From positions 904,368-968,367 of the forward strand of contig JAJVDF010000260.1 in the NCBI GenBank assembly GCA_022410635.1: a stretch of DNA of 64,000 nt. The letters run 5' to 3'. Shown here one piece after another: positions 10,330 to 20,930 of this stretch. The notes under the pieces were generated by a model, which was not told where the DNA came from, ran no database searches, and saw only the letters and a list, made by a program, of their open reading frames with translations. Each line of letters starts with the position of its first letter. The stretch's first letter is position 1. This DNA is from Tretioscincus oriximinensis (taxonomy: Eukaryota > Chordata > Lepidosauria > Squamata > Gymnophthalmidae). The position numbers and the translations under genes were made by a program.

Positions 10330-10475
10330 TTATGACCTGCCATCCACATGCTAGTGTAGTGTATGGAAGGCTCCATTCGGCAGTTCCATATTCTACACTG
10401 GCATGCAGATGAGCCACTGGGTAAGCCAGAACGTGGGGCTAGATGGGCTGCAGGGCTCTACTTAGGTTTACTCTC
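10330..10475 (+). mobile_element. CR1 type A tail fragment carrying the palindromic module
   Basis: CCATCCACATGCTAGTGTAG and the inverse TCTACACTGGCATGCAGATG lie 30-40 bp apart. They are followed by the CR1 tail GGGCTAGATGGGCTGCAGGG. Confidence 0.7.
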
Positions 10476-11087
10476 CTCTCCTGGATAAAAATCCATTTCC
10501 CTCTGACCCTCTATCGGAGCATTTGGCAAACATGGTGCTAAACGGTCAAGCTGCAACCATGGACAGAAAGCTCATTTCCACGCCAAATAACCTCTCTGGT
10601 TCACCCAGTTAAGCTTCATTCCATCAAGGATGCAGCAGCCACGTTCTCTCTGGAAGCAGCGCCTAAGGGACCCCAGAATCACAGCCCAGAGGAGCTGTTA
10701 TTGGACACATGATTCCACCAAATGTGTACGTCTCATTTCTTTTATTGTACGTCTTTCTCCCACGACACCGTGCACTCCCATACATCACGATATCTTTCCT
10801 GAATTCACTATTTCGGGACCGCTAAGCCTCGTCCTTTTATCTAGATTGAATTTTCAGATCCAGGCACTTTTTTTCTTCCTTCACTTTGCTCTGGGGAGCC
10901 CTACACAATACAATAGCATTAAAATGTGCTGCGCAGATCAATACATTTTATCACACCACAGGACCCAGCTTCTGGAGAAATATTATGGGGTAGCAGCAAC
11001 AGAGGCAGATCTGTTTGAAAGTGTGTGTGTTTTTGTTTCATGCAGGCTCTGTGCACTTTTGTACCCAAATATCAGGCAAACAAGTTT
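10476..11087. other. unique sequence with an unrecognised open frame
   Basis: A 159-codon plus-strand frame (10630-11109) shows no domain I recognise and runs into a SINE at its 3' end, so I regard it as chance. Confidence 0.4.
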
Positions 11088-11292
11088 CACACTTTGGTGT
11101 AGTGGTTAGAGTGTTGGATTCTTATCTGGTAGTCTCCCAGTTCAATTTCACACTCCTCCATAAAGCCAGCTGAGTGATCATGGGACAATCACAGTTTTTC
11201 AGAACTCTCTCATCCCCGCCTACTTCACAGGGTGTCTGTTGTGGAGAAAGCAACAGAAACTATATGCGCTGTCTTTTGGTGAAAGGGATGTT
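11088..11292 (+). mobile_element. tRNA-derived SINE (type 1)
   Basis: Pol III promoter-like head: TGGTGTAGTGGTTAGAGTG (A box region) and CAGTTCAATTTCACACTCC (B box region). The body contains TGATCATGGGACAATCACAG and CCTACTTCACAGGGTGTCTG. This is the common squamate SINE layout. A minus-strand copy lies at 38790-38992 and a truncated one at 26036-26150. It depends on LINE enzymes for movement. Confidence 0.82.
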
Positions 11293-11302
11293 ATAGACAT
11301 TA

Positions 11303-11361
11303 TCACTTTCATCATCATCACCTTCATCATCATCTCCACCATCATCACCATCACCACCATA
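11303..11361. repeat. (TCA)n microsatellite
   Basis: Imperfect TCA/ACC trinucleotide tract directly 3' of the SINE, probably grown from its tail. Confidence 0.85.
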
Positions 11362-12450
11362 GTTATTTGAAAACCATGGACGGCCCCTTTCCCAGGCGGG
11401 TTGTTTATTTTGCCAATAACCTTCCCTTCCATTCCTTCTGGTTTGGTTACCCAAGTTGGAAGACCTTTCAGTTCCAGCTTTTGCTGGAAGAGTCCTGTGC
11501 TATTTTAAATCCTGCAGTAAAGACATTTTTCCCCATTCATTTTGGAGACCTCCGTTAGACTTGTTTACAGAGAGAAGATTGTTGCCAGGGTCTTATGCTA
11601 AGCCATCTGTGGGTGCATCCAACAGAACAAGAAGAGGTTCAGGTTCAAAATGAACTGTTAATTTTAACCTTGTAAACGTATTGTCCTCTATGCAGATGTA
11701 AACACTTATTCATGCATAATCTGGTACCCGGAGCTCCTTTGGATAAGGTTGATGTTTACAGCCGAATGTGGCTGGTGGGTGCATATGTGTGTTTGTTTCT
11801 GAAAGCAGCTGACATGGGAGAAAGAACCTTGAAGTTTGAGATCAGACGCTACACTGGGATTAACGCATCCTACACTTCCCAGTTATTCCTACACAGCAGC
11901 GTTAATGAGAAACTGATTATTGTTTGGTCTGTAAAAAGTGCTTAATGAACTGGCTTCTGGCTGAAGGGGGCCAGTCTAGTCCTTGAGAGGCTGTCTCCCT
12001 TACCTGTCAGCTACCTAGTCTTGATCTGAAACCAGTTCATTGCAGCTGCAGAAGATGAAGAGTCTGACCATACTGGGCATTTTATTCCAAGAAGATATAT
12101 TCAGAATGGGTGTGTGCGCGCTTGGGTGTGCGTGTGACATATCTCCTTGAATAATGCCCAGATTGGACAGGACCTAAGATCTTTTCTGCATTACCTGGTA
12201 ATCTGGATTAATAAGACCTGCAGTTCACACCATCTGTATGGGACTAGGGATATTCCAGGACAAATCTGTACTCAGGATCAAGAAACATGGAATAACGGTG
12301 GTGTTACATCCATATCAATGCCGTAAGTTTTGGAACAAGCAACAAGTACATACACACACATAGACTGGATCTGAGTGGTGCATGGATGTGTCCAAAATGA
12401 TATTACAGCTCCCATTGGTAGAGTCCTTATACCATCCAACCCACTGGGGC
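11362..12450. other. unique sequence, nothing supported
   Basis: Repeat-poor, with no coding evidence. A 77-codon frame at 11712-11945 has no recognisable family. Confidence 0.35.
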
Positions 12451-12757
12451 TGGCATGGATAGCTCAGTCGCTTAGGAATTTGTCTCTTGCCTTGGAGATG
12501 GGGTTTCGAAGTTCTGTGTGGGACGTGGGGAGGGGTGAGCACCTTCCACTAGCCTGTAGCTCTAGCCAACCCAGCTATTCGAAAGCATGAATTGCAAGAG
12601 ATTGCAACTGACTGCAAGTAGATACATGGGAACCACCAGAGCCTGGTGGGGAGGATAGAATGAAAGCCTTCGGGTGAAATATATCCTTGTANGCCTCGAG
12701 TCCCTTTGAAAGGTGAGAAAAGTGGGGTACAAGAACCAAGTTCTTCTTCTTCTAAAT
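12451..12757 (+). mobile_element. tRNA-derived SINE (type 2) with (TTC)n tail
   Basis: The head GGCATGGATAGCTCAGTCGC resembles a tRNA 5' half, with a B-box-like GGGTTTCGAAGTTC. The body includes CTAGCCAACCCAGCTATTCG and GCAAGAGATTGCAACTGAC. The tail reads GTACAAGAACCAAG followed by (TTC)n. Other copies: 27246-27557 (+) and 53811-54072 (-). Confidence 0.85.
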
Positions 12758-13555
12758 GCAGGAACTCTCTGCTACAGCTATTCTATTGCAAGCTGCTCCA
12801 GAATTACTGATAGGGAACTAGCAGAAAGGGTCGGGTTTTGTTGGAAGCATATACTGGTGCCACTCAATGCTGAACGGCCAGTCACATGACAATACAGTTG
12901 CAACCTTGCACAGTAGTTTGCGCAGAGACAGGCGCAAGGAGCTTTGCTGGTATGTGCAGTGGCCCTGCTTCCAAGCCCACCAGAATCAGATGCAAATTTA
13001 CATATTAATCAAGGCAAACAAACACGTGGGGATTTAACTAAGAAACTGTCTGATGACAATTTAATCAGCGCAGGGCAAAAGGTCCGTCCTGATCACATCC
13101 TGTTGCAGGGAAAATATTGATTGTGCTGCTGATTTCAGGAACGCCTTACGTTACAGGGCACCGATAACCCCGTAATTGCTCTTTAATTGAACGGTGATTG
13201 CTTGCTAGCAATTATTAAGAGGGTTTTTTTTTTTGGCTTAATTATGATATTTACACTCTGCGATGTAAAATATTATTTTGCTTTCGAGCTGGATGATAGT
13301 GAGAAAGACATGAGAGGTGAGTCCAATTGTAAAGTCAATGGCATGAAGTGAAGTTCTAAGAAGTGACCCTCAACCTGAAAATTATCACCTGTTAGCCTTC
13401 AAGGAAAATGTATTTCCTCGTGTCTCTAAACAGGAGCTAATGGAGATCTATGGAAAGAACTGGGGGGAATGGGTTTACTGCAGATTTAAAACACTAAATA
13501 AACAGTCTTAATACAGAATAAAGACTAAAAATAGAAAGGGCCTTAAAAAAAATCT
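12758..13555. other. unique sequence, candidate conserved non-coding element at about 13000-13290
   Basis: Repeat-free; rich in words such as GACAATTTAATCAGCG, CTCTTTAATTGAACGG and TTGCTAGCAATTATTAAG. It looks like developmental enhancer sequence. This is inference only. Confidence 0.35.
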
Positions 13556-14265
13556 TATCTTTATAACGCAATAATACCAGGACCAGGAGGCCTCTTTGAA
13601 GATGATGAGCAGAAGAATTAGGATGTACAAAGAGAAATATTTTCCACCCAGAGGGTCGGTATATTGAATTTCCTTCCAGAAGAAGTGGTGGTAGCTAAGC
13701 ATGGATAGCTTTAACACAGTAGCAGTTGTAGTAATAGTTTATTGACTAGACATTTGACCATATCAAAAGTTATGAACTCTACAAAAACTGGGAAAGAGGA
13801 ATTTCCACCTTTATCTAGCCAACAGAAGAAGTTAAAACAAAAGCAGTACTGAAGATCACATTTCCATATAAAAGTAGAAATTAAAATTCTGGATCAGAAT
13901 TCAAAGATCTTAAAGCACTGCAGCTTGTTCCCCCCAAAATTCAAGCGTATTCTACAAAGTGTATTTTTCCTTACTTCAAAAATAGGCCAAACAATCCAAT
14001 AGGAAATGTGCCTTGTTTTCCATGGCCTGATCACAAAGTCTCTCCATTCTTCGCACACTACAGAATTGGCAAATTCATGGAAGCCAAGTGTATCTGTAGC
14101 TCCTAGAATGATGTCTTGATCCTGCCACCATGATGGAGAAACAGGCAGGATACCTGGTATGCCATTTTCAGCGAATTACGAACAGGTGAAGAGCGACCCT
14201 ACACTGTTCTTTGAATGAGACAGAAGGCTGGATTGGATGGATATCAGTGTGCACCTGGTTCTTAC
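13556..14265 (+). mobile_element. CR1 LINE 3' end (type A) split by a 350-bp insertion
   Basis: The CR1 runs to GGATAGCTTTAACACA (about 13718) and resumes at AAATTCATGGAAGCCAAG (14071), where an unbroken copy would read ..AAGACAGGATTAGACAAGTTCATGG. The tail ends near 14265. Confidence 0.75.
13719..14070 (-). mobile_element. LINE 3'-end fragment inserted in a CR1
   Basis: Read on the minus strand, about 14055-13960 translates to CVRRMERLCDQAMENKAHFL followed by LDC. This recalls the Cys/His tail motif near the end of L1/Tx1-type LINE ORFs (C..C..E.E.HFLL.C). The clade is uncertain. The insertion is supported by the interrupted CR1 around it. Confidence 0.45.
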
Positions 14266-14644
14266 CTGGAGATATTATTTGTAGCCCTCTACACCAGAGC
14301 AGGTGGACCCTGGGCACTGCCTCATTACACAACATTTCTCAGTTACCCTGCTGGGTTTGCTGATCTTTTCCATGGGCAGCATAAACAGGAATGACCAACT
14401 GTCCCTCTTCTTCCTTGTCTATTGTCCCAGAAGAAGTATCTGCCTGTTGTGCAAGATCTACTATAGCCAGAGGTTCAAGCCCAGCAGGCTCAAGTACTCA
14501 CCAGATGAGGAAAGGAACACGGCATCAATTACTGGGAGGTTCTGCTTCCCAGGCAGTTTGACTCCTCCCTGAAGCCCTAAAAAAGGCTTAGCCAACAGTG
14601 GGAGGGAAATCACAGACTTACAAGAATCTCATACATCATTGCAC
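14266..14644. other. unique sequence
   Basis: An 89-codon frame is present with no recognisable domain; nothing supported. Confidence 0.3.
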
Positions 14645-14792
14645 CCCCCAGATCCATTCACATGACTTCTGGATCTGGTCACATGACTTCTGCCCCCGCC
14701 CTGGAAATGACATCAACCAAGATCTCCTTTCCAATGGAAACAGAAGTGACTTCATTCAAGATGTCATTCCTGGAAAGGAACAGGAATTCACA
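14645..14792 (+). repeat. dispersed repeat rich in CTTCTGGATC / TGACATCA words, copy 1
   Basis: Reads CTTCTGGATCTGGTCACATG, ACTTCTGCCCCC, CCCTGGAAATGACATCAACC, then a second ATGTCATTCCTGGAAAGGAA. The reverse complement of 43803-43945 follows the same order, so the two are copies of one family. Boundaries and class are unknown. Confidence 0.65.
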
Positions 14793-15661
14793 ATGGAATT
14801 GTCGTAGAAACATACAAAAATATTGTGATGTGACCAGGGTTGGCGCTCTCCAGTGACAGCCATGGTTTTATGCACGATCTGTTCCACCTGGTTGCACTGA
14901 TATGCTTGTCCACAGGCACAGAATCTTCACACTGTGGGGTTTGTCGCTTGGAAGCCCACACGGCTCTCCAGGTATTTCCACCATTCAGCTCTGCAGAACT
15001 AACAGGCGGGTAGCAACATTTTGTAGGATTAATGGATGGATACTGTCCTGAAGCCGCTTGATTTCCTTTGGGGTTCTCCACACCATTTAAGCATAATTTA
15101 TCCTGATGCTCCAGCTTTCAATTTCAGGCCTTCATTAGAAAAGCTGAAATAGTCCCGTATCCCCACAAGTGCCAAGAGTAAACCAGCTGGAAACATATTT
15201 CAGCAGAAATTCATGTTTCCGAAAGCAAAGTGGATTATCACCAGAAACATTGACATAGTTGCCCCCTTATAAACTTCCCAGGCTTGGCAGGTCTCTCGAT
15301 GAGAAGAGAAAAAATGTGTCTTGGGAAGTCGATGAGAGATGATATATTCCTAAAAGCGTTCGTCACGAGTAGTGATAAATGTGGAAGCCAATACATTTGC
15401 TGCAAGGATTCACTTACTCCGCCCCGCTTCAAAATGGGGAAGGGTACCTCATATTTTGACATCTTCCATCTATGAATTAATATCAATTTAGCAGTCTCTA
15501 CAGATTTGGCTGAATTTCTACCCCAACTTCCTTTTATGCAGTTTGATTAATAAATTATGTATTGATTGCAGGAACATTTGGAAAAGGACTGAATGCTTGA
15601 CTTGATAAATTCCNACAAATCTAACATGCTCCAATGTGCAAGTCAGTGAAGCTAATATTAG
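14793..15661. other. unique sequence
   Basis: No supported gene. AT-rich and repeat-free around 15230-15560. Confidence 0.3.
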
Positions 15662-15925
15662 GGAAGTTAAGCTAGCAGCCTGGATAGTTTTAAGACAGGA
15701 TTAGCCAAGTTCATGGACGCCAAGGTTATAAACAGCTACTAGGATGGATGTCTTGATGCTGCCTCCAAGATGGAGGCAGCATTCCTGAGGTACGATTTGC
15801 TGAGAGTTGTGAACAGATGAGGGTTTTGCCTAGGTGCAATTGGTGAGCCACTGGGTGCGACCAAAGGCTGGACTAGATGGGCTCTGATCCCATTCTGCTG
15901 GGCTCCTCCTTATGTACTCCTAAAG
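15662..15925 (+). mobile_element. CR1 LINE 3' tail (type A)
   Basis: TAGTTTTAAGACAGGATTAG and CATGGACGCCAAGG lead through CTAGATGGGCTCTG to GGCTCCTCCTTATG. A shortened simple form without the palindromic module. Confidence 0.82.
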
Positions 15926-16065
15926 GAACCTTCACAGTNCACTTCCTTGTCCTTGCATCCTTGTTCCTAAATGAATATTTTCTACATATGTTTGATTGCT
16001 GCATTTTTACATTGCGATTCTTTCCTCAAGGCATTTCCCACTACTAAAAAGAATTAACTACAGTA

Positions 16066-16155
16066 CTTGATTACAGAGAAGATGTGTCTACAAAAGCTTA
16101 TGCCAACCACTTTTCTCCTGTTTGTGTCTGTGCTACTAGCCCCTTTGCTGGACTA
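16066..16155 (+). mobile_element. fragment of the GAAGTAGAC repeat family
   Basis: GATGTGTCTACAAAAGCTTA, then CCAACCACTTTTCTCCTG and CTAGCCCCTTTGCTGGA match the right half of the copy at 39600-39810. Confidence 0.6.
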
Positions 16156-16329
16156 CTGTACTTGAGAAATACTTGGCCTGATTAATCACTCAGATCCACA
16201 TTTCTATTGTTATTTCAAGTACTCAGTTCACTATAAACAGTCTATCCTATGTCACTTTTCCCCTAGCATCTGAAATTCTGAGCTTTTAGAAAAGCTCAGG
16301 CTGCCTTCCCTTTTTTGGTGCTATCAGTT

Positions 16330-16500
16330 CTCCTTGCTAGAATTTCTATCTATTGATCCTATCCACCCATCCATCAATCTGTCAATGCATCTGAAGAAGT
16401 GGAATTGTCTAGGAAAAGTCTTGCTGTCTCCCTTTTTCTCGTTAAGACTACAAAGGGCTACGAGACCCCCTTGCTTGATATTCTGGTCCCAGAATTTTTT
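16330..16500 (+). mobile_element. GAAGTAGAC family copy joined to a CCAT/CTAT microsatellite
   Basis: CTTGCTAGAATTTC (the family's usual 3' end) is followed by a degenerate (CTAT/CCAT)n stretch. Then comes a new start ATGCATCTGAAGAAGTGG that runs to CCCCCTTGCTTGATATTCTG. This is a head-to-tail junction with a tetranucleotide bridge. Confidence 0.65.
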
Positions 16501-17234
16501 GAAACTTACTCCCACAATACTTTGCTATTCCAGAATAAATCATTCCCAAATGCCTGAGAATAGTGGAATACAGAAGCAACTTCAGGATTCATTCTTTGAA
16601 AGATTCTTTTGGAATTTTCTGCTGAAAAAAAAATAAAAGAGAAAAACCCATTTCGTCTACCTCATTTTTCATGAGATTTTCTTGCCGGGGTCTTGCACTG
16701 CCTTTTGGATTCAAACAAGCCGCCCGCCCCTTTACACATTTCCAAGGTGCCAGAAGCAGTTAAACTCCGAGTGACCTTTTCAGCATTTAGGAAGAGAAAG
16801 AAACTTTGACCTCCTGCAACCTGATTCTGCCTCCTCTCGAGCTTGGCAAACCGATCCCTTGTCCAGCCCGGTGGAGCCACATTGCGTTACAAACCAGATC
16901 AAAGGCAACCCACATGCCAGCGGAGCAGGAAGGGGAGCAGGGAACCAACCATGCGAAATGGGCAGCTCACATTAATCATACGCGAAGTGGTGTAAGCACA
17001 TCCCTAGGACCTGGTCGCTATAGAAACCCTCGTAAAAAAGCCCAAGGCCAAGCGTCCTTCCTCGCCACATGTTGTGGGAACTCCAGAGTCCTCTGGCCTT
17101 CCTAACTTTTGGAGAGACTGTAATGAATTCCAGAGGGAGGTGGAGGGAAACAGAGCGTGGCATGTTCACATGGGACTTAGTGGTGGACACCGGAGGCTTT
17201 GAACCAAGTTCCGACTTTGCTATGGGACTAGATT
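16501..17234. other. unique sequence
   Basis: No gene or named repeat supported. Confidence 0.3.
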
Positions 17235-17445
17235 TCAAAGAGATAGCCGTGTCAGTTTGGGTAGAGAATAACTAGCAAGAGGGTTTCATGGCATCTTAGA
17301 GAGCAACAAGAAAAAGGGAGGCAGCATGATCTTTCATAGACAAATCTACTTCACAAGTTATTTCTGCATCTGACAAAGCTGATGTGTCTACAAATGTCTA
17401 TGAAAGCTCATGTTGCCTCCTCTTTTCTTGTTAGTCTTCACATGT
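17235..17445. mobile_element. foldback copy of the GAAGTAGAC family
   Basis: The left arm (GAGCAACAAGAAAAAGGGAG, GCATGATCTTTCATAGACA) is complementary to the right arm (TGTCTATGAAAGCTCATG, CTCTTTTCTTGTTAGTCTTC). The left end has GATAGCCGTGTCAGTTTGGG. Confidence 0.68.
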
Positions 17446-17504
17446 ACCTCTGCCAGTTAAATACTGGACAAACAGAAAGGACAGGGNAAATAGTTCTGAC
17501 ACAA

Positions 17505-17720
17505 GGAGGCATTATGATTTGTAGTTCTCATGAACTAGGTCATTCCACAACCTAAAGCTACCACGTAGAAGGCTCTCCCATGTGTCCCATGGGACCATCA
17601 AGAGAGCCTTGTCGGAAGATCTTAGGGTGTGGCAGATACATATGGGAGGAGGCGTTCCTTAAAATATTTTGGGTTCAAGCTGTTTAGGGGCTTATATGTC
17701 AATGTTAGTACTGGTAACTG
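17505..17720 (-). mobile_element. old LINE-derived fragment
   Basis: The string TAGAAGGCTCTCCCATGTGT, CGGAAGATCTTAGGGTGTGG, GGAGGAGGCGTTCCTTAAA, CTGTTTAGGGGCTTATATG resembles a widespread reptilian LINE-derived repeat ('..gagaaggccct..gtttagggcttta..'). A second fragment lies at 36741-36892. The clade is uncertain. Confidence 0.45.
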
Positions 17721-18597
17721 TTCCTGTCCAAAAAGGTCTATAACTGGTGAACGAATGAGCCATAGTTGAAGACAGATGTTCTTTTCACTATGTTGATATG
17801 CTAAAGGACTCATTGGCCTTGGTGGAGAATATTAGATGACCATAAAATCTGCTTTAGTATACATCAGAAGCATAACTCCGTTATCTGGCCTGCTATATCC
17901 AGGAACGTGTTAAAAACAAAACCTGCAAAATTGTAATGCGAAGAAATGCCTCCCCAAGCCCAATAATCAAACCTACTTTTCCTTATCTAATAGCTAACCA
18001 TCAAAGCAACCTTAGACACATCCTTGATGGTGAGTGCTAACCTTTAAGAAAAAAAGTTAATTATTTATGTGGAAAAGGCATTTTAAAATATGTTTGAAAG
18101 CACAATCAGAATGCACTATTGAATGCCTTCGAAACACGTGAGGTTCCTAATTGCCTCTGGCCGCATTTGGCCAAAGGAGGGCGTGTCGATACACACAGCT
18201 CAATGCCTTGCTTTCATCCCAGCCTTGAATGTAGGCCGTGATGCTTTCCTTTAAGCAAGCACAGAAGGAGAAAAGGGAAGGTTCGGCTTTTACCACGGAT
18301 CACAGAAAACCCACATTGGGCTTTCCAGGGGTGATGGGTTATTAGCAGAACCCTGTAGAATCAGACCAATGGCTCATTCAAGGACATTGTTTCCCTTACA
18401 GCTACTCCAAAGTCATGAACAGCATAAACAGGGAACCCCAGAGAGTTCTCAAATGGCAACCAGGAATAAGCCACACAAATGGGGTGTGGAGTGATGTTTT
18501 GCATGATAGCCCTCCACCCCCAACTATGGAGTAGTCTCCTCCTTAAGATGTATCCATCATAATCACTGTATATGTTCAGAAAATACTTAAGACACAC
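17721..18597. other. unique sequence
   Basis: No coding or repeat signal supported; AT-rich near 18000-18120. Confidence 0.3.
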
Positions 18598-18782
18598 CTC
18601 CTTAACTTTAATCTATCTATCTATCTTATTTCCATGTGTGTGTGTGTGTGTGTGTCTACTTCCTATCCATCCATCCATCTATGTACCTGAAGATGTAGAC
18701 TTGTCTATGAATAGACTGTTGCCTATATTTGTCTTGTTTCTTTCTAAGGTGATATGAGATCTCCCAAGACCCCATATTCTGA
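18598..18782 (+). mobile_element. GAAGTAGAC family copy with CTAT, TG and CCAT tracts at its start
   Basis: (CTAT)n, (TG)n at 18634-18655 and (CCAT)n directly precede GTACCTGAAGATGTAGAC. The copy ends near TCTAAGGTGATATGAGATC. Confidence 0.6.
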
Positions 18783-18890
18783 ACCCAATCTAACACTTTG
18801 AAATAGAAGGTTTTCTAGTTATCCGCAAACCAACCCGGATCTTCTCCCCTGGATTAATACATTTAATCTATAAATGGGAATAGCAACTAT

Positions 18891-18998
18891 GGCCCTCTTC
18901 ACACTTAGAGCCTTAATCTAGGATATATCTCAGAATTGGAGCCTGCCATCTGCATGGTGGCCAAAGTCTGTCTAGGGACACAAACCAAAATGAGCCAC
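18891..18998. mobile_element. GGCCCT/CACTGAG foldback element, partial
   Basis: Starts GGCCCTCTTCACACTTAGAG, then GGATATATCTCAGAATTGGA and CCTGCCATCTGCATGGTGG. Shares the internal string GGGACACAAACCAAAATGAG with the copy at 19405-19555. Confidence 0.6.
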
Positions 18999-19404
18999 CC
19001 ACTCTCATGGGAAGGTTTGATTCTCCCCCTTCCCCCCCCCCCCCAAATATAGCAGAATCCGCTTTGCTCTGAATCTGAATGCAGTACAATGCAAAAGCAG
19101 GCTATTGTTTTTGTGCCTGATATTTGCTCTGTTGATAACAAAAACCCTCCGAGCTCAAACCAGAAGAGGGAACCACGGCTTCCTCCCAAGAAACATTAAA
19201 TACGCGTTTTCACTGCAGCTGGTTAGTTAACTTCTGCAAGAACAAATATTTACCTAGATTTGCCTTGAGCAAGAGACAGTGTTAGATCCATTCTCAAGTT
19301 CCATTTAAACTATAAAAAGCCAGTTTATAAATTGGTTTATAAATAGGAAATAAATGTATTTAGGGAGCCCTCCAATTTCGATATATTTGCTATGTTCCCA
19401 TCAA
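18999..19404. other. unique sequence with a C-run
   Basis: A C homopolymer lies at about 19030-19042. AT-rich TTTATAAATTGG direct/inverted words occur near 19310-19355. Nothing else is supported. Confidence 0.3.
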
Positions 19405-19555
19405 GGTTCTGTCCCCCACTGAGTCTTATTTTGGGTTATATCACAGAATAGGAGTCTGCCATCTACATGGGGCCTGCCATAAGCTACACCACCATATGGA
19501 TGTCCAAGCTCTGACCACAGACACAAACCAAATAAGGCTCAGTGGATATAGGACC
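19405..19555. mobile_element. GGCCCT/CACTGAG foldback element
   Basis: Left end GGTTCTGTCCCCCACTGAGT; right end ATAAGGCTCAGTGGATATAG then GACC. The right end is the inverse of the left. The centre carries CTGCCATCTACATGG and CCTGCCATAAGCTACACC. Confidence 0.68.
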
Positions 19556-19590
19556 TTGGGCTCGTATCTGCCTTCTCATAGTAACAGTAA

Positions 19591-19593
19591 TGG

Positions 19594-19624
<31 letters not shown>
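19591..19624. repeat. (GAT)n microsatellite
   Basis: About 11 GAT units. Confidence 0.95.
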
Positions 19625-20141
19625 ATCTGCTCACATTTGGTGCATACTACCTTTACATTTCCCTCATGGTTACTGATTTCTGCCCCTTGAAGGGGGTTCG
19701 TTTCTCTGCTCAGCAGGCTGGCCATTAAGATAAAATGTGCTAAACTTATGGGAGGGGGGGAAGAGAAGCTAAATTTATGTTTGTCCATCTAAGTCAGTTT
19801 CAAAAATTAAAAGGAAGCGGAAGTAGGAGACCTGTGGATTGACTGAAGCCCATGGAGAAGTACAAAGCACTTTTATCATCTGACCCGAAGCAGTTAGACT
19901 CAAGGACTTGAAAAAAAAATTGGCAGGTNTATTTAGTGGATCAATTATCAGCAGACAAGTACAGCAATCATTTAACTATATTCAGAGAGAAGAAGAACTA
20001 TAGAAAACGAAAGGGATAAAATGTGTTGACTATGATTCAGTGCAAAAGGTTGACGTCAATCTTCCAAATTGACTAAATGTATATATAGTATTAACCCAGT
20101 GGAGAAGATCTAGGTTTGTTACAGAAAAAATGTATTTAAAA
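19625..20141. other. unique sequence
   Basis: Nothing supported. Confidence 0.3.
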
Positions 20142-20445
20142 GAAACAGCCGTGTTAGTCTGTATCCAGACTTGGGAAACCTCATAGCATGGATGGATGGA
20201 CAGACAGACAGATATTAAAGCAAGGACACATTGTAGAACTTTAGAGACTAATAAGAAAAATATAGGCAACAGGAGCATTCATAGATAAGTCTACATCTTT
20301 GGATGGGTGGGTGGATGGATGGATGGATGGATGGATAGATGGATAATCAAACAAGGAAGTCTTGAAACACCTTAGAGACTAACAAAAAAAGGGAGGCAGC
20401 AGAAGCATCCATAGCGAAGTCTACGTCTTCAAATGCATTTGTTCA
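20142..20445. mobile_element. GAAGTAGAC family, two inverted/tandem units joined by GGAT/GACA microsatellites
   Basis: Starts AACAGCCGTGTTAGTCTGTA and runs into a (GGAT)(GACA)n tract at about 20184-20212. Next is a minus-oriented unit (TTTAGAGACTAATAAG..AAGTCTACATCTTTGGAT), then (GGAT)n at about 20300-20345, then a second similar unit (ACCTTAGAGACTAAC..AAGTCTACGTCTTC). The microsatellites sit exactly at unit junctions. Confidence 0.65.
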
Positions 20446-20568
20446 GAAATGATAGTCTACAAACAGCTGAAGGGCTGTCCCAATTCTAGAGGGCTCTACT
20501 GTATTCTCAGTTTCACAAAGAAAGACTAGAAGCGAAGGACTAAAACTGCAAGGAAGGAGATCAGATTA

Positions 20569-20930
20569 GATTCCATCAAGGTTTTTCTGACATTGTGGAG
20601 ACCAGCCAGTAAAATAGGTTATCATGGGAGGTGGCGAGTTTTTCTTCGTTGGACATCTTTTAGTNGGTCAAATCTACGGTTGTAGAATTCTCTTGGGTGA
20701 TTCTAGAATTCTATTTGGGTCAGTTTTATTATTCTAGAATTCTATCGGGTCGATTCTATGATNCTAGAATTCTACTGAGTTGCTATAAGAGCTGGTGATT
20801 TCTCCTTTGAAGAAAGCCTTCAAGAAGACATTGAGTAGAAAGGGAGTTTTAGGGAATTTGGTATAGAACAGAGGGCTGAACCCCATGACCCTTGAGGTCC
20901 CTTCCAACTATATGGTTCCATGTTTTTAGG
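20569..20930 (+). mobile_element. CR1 LINE 3' fragments flanking a TCTAGAATTCTA tandem repeat
   Basis: Two CR1 pieces (GGAGGTGGCGAGTTTTTCTT near 20632 and CTGGTGATTTCTCCTTTGAA near 20793) flank the tandem block at about 20690-20775. The second piece ends GAGGTCCCTTCCAACTATAT, then GGTTCCATG, a typical amniote CR1 end. Confidence 0.65.
20690..20775. repeat. short tandem repeat with TCTAGAATTCTA palindromes
   Basis: Three or four units of about 30-35 bp, each centred on (G)ATTCTAGAATTCTA followed by a GGGTC-like spacer. It may have expanded from the CR1 terminal octamer (GATTCTATG occurs inside). Confidence 0.7.

Noticed and set aside
10630..11109. 159-codon frame
   Set aside because: No recognisable domain, ends in a SINE, no splice or codon-use support; could not be kept as a gene.
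12451..12530. Possible tRNA gene
   Set aside because: Only the A/B-box-like head is tRNA-like; it is fused to a SINE body repeated elsewhere, and the cloverleaf is not intact.
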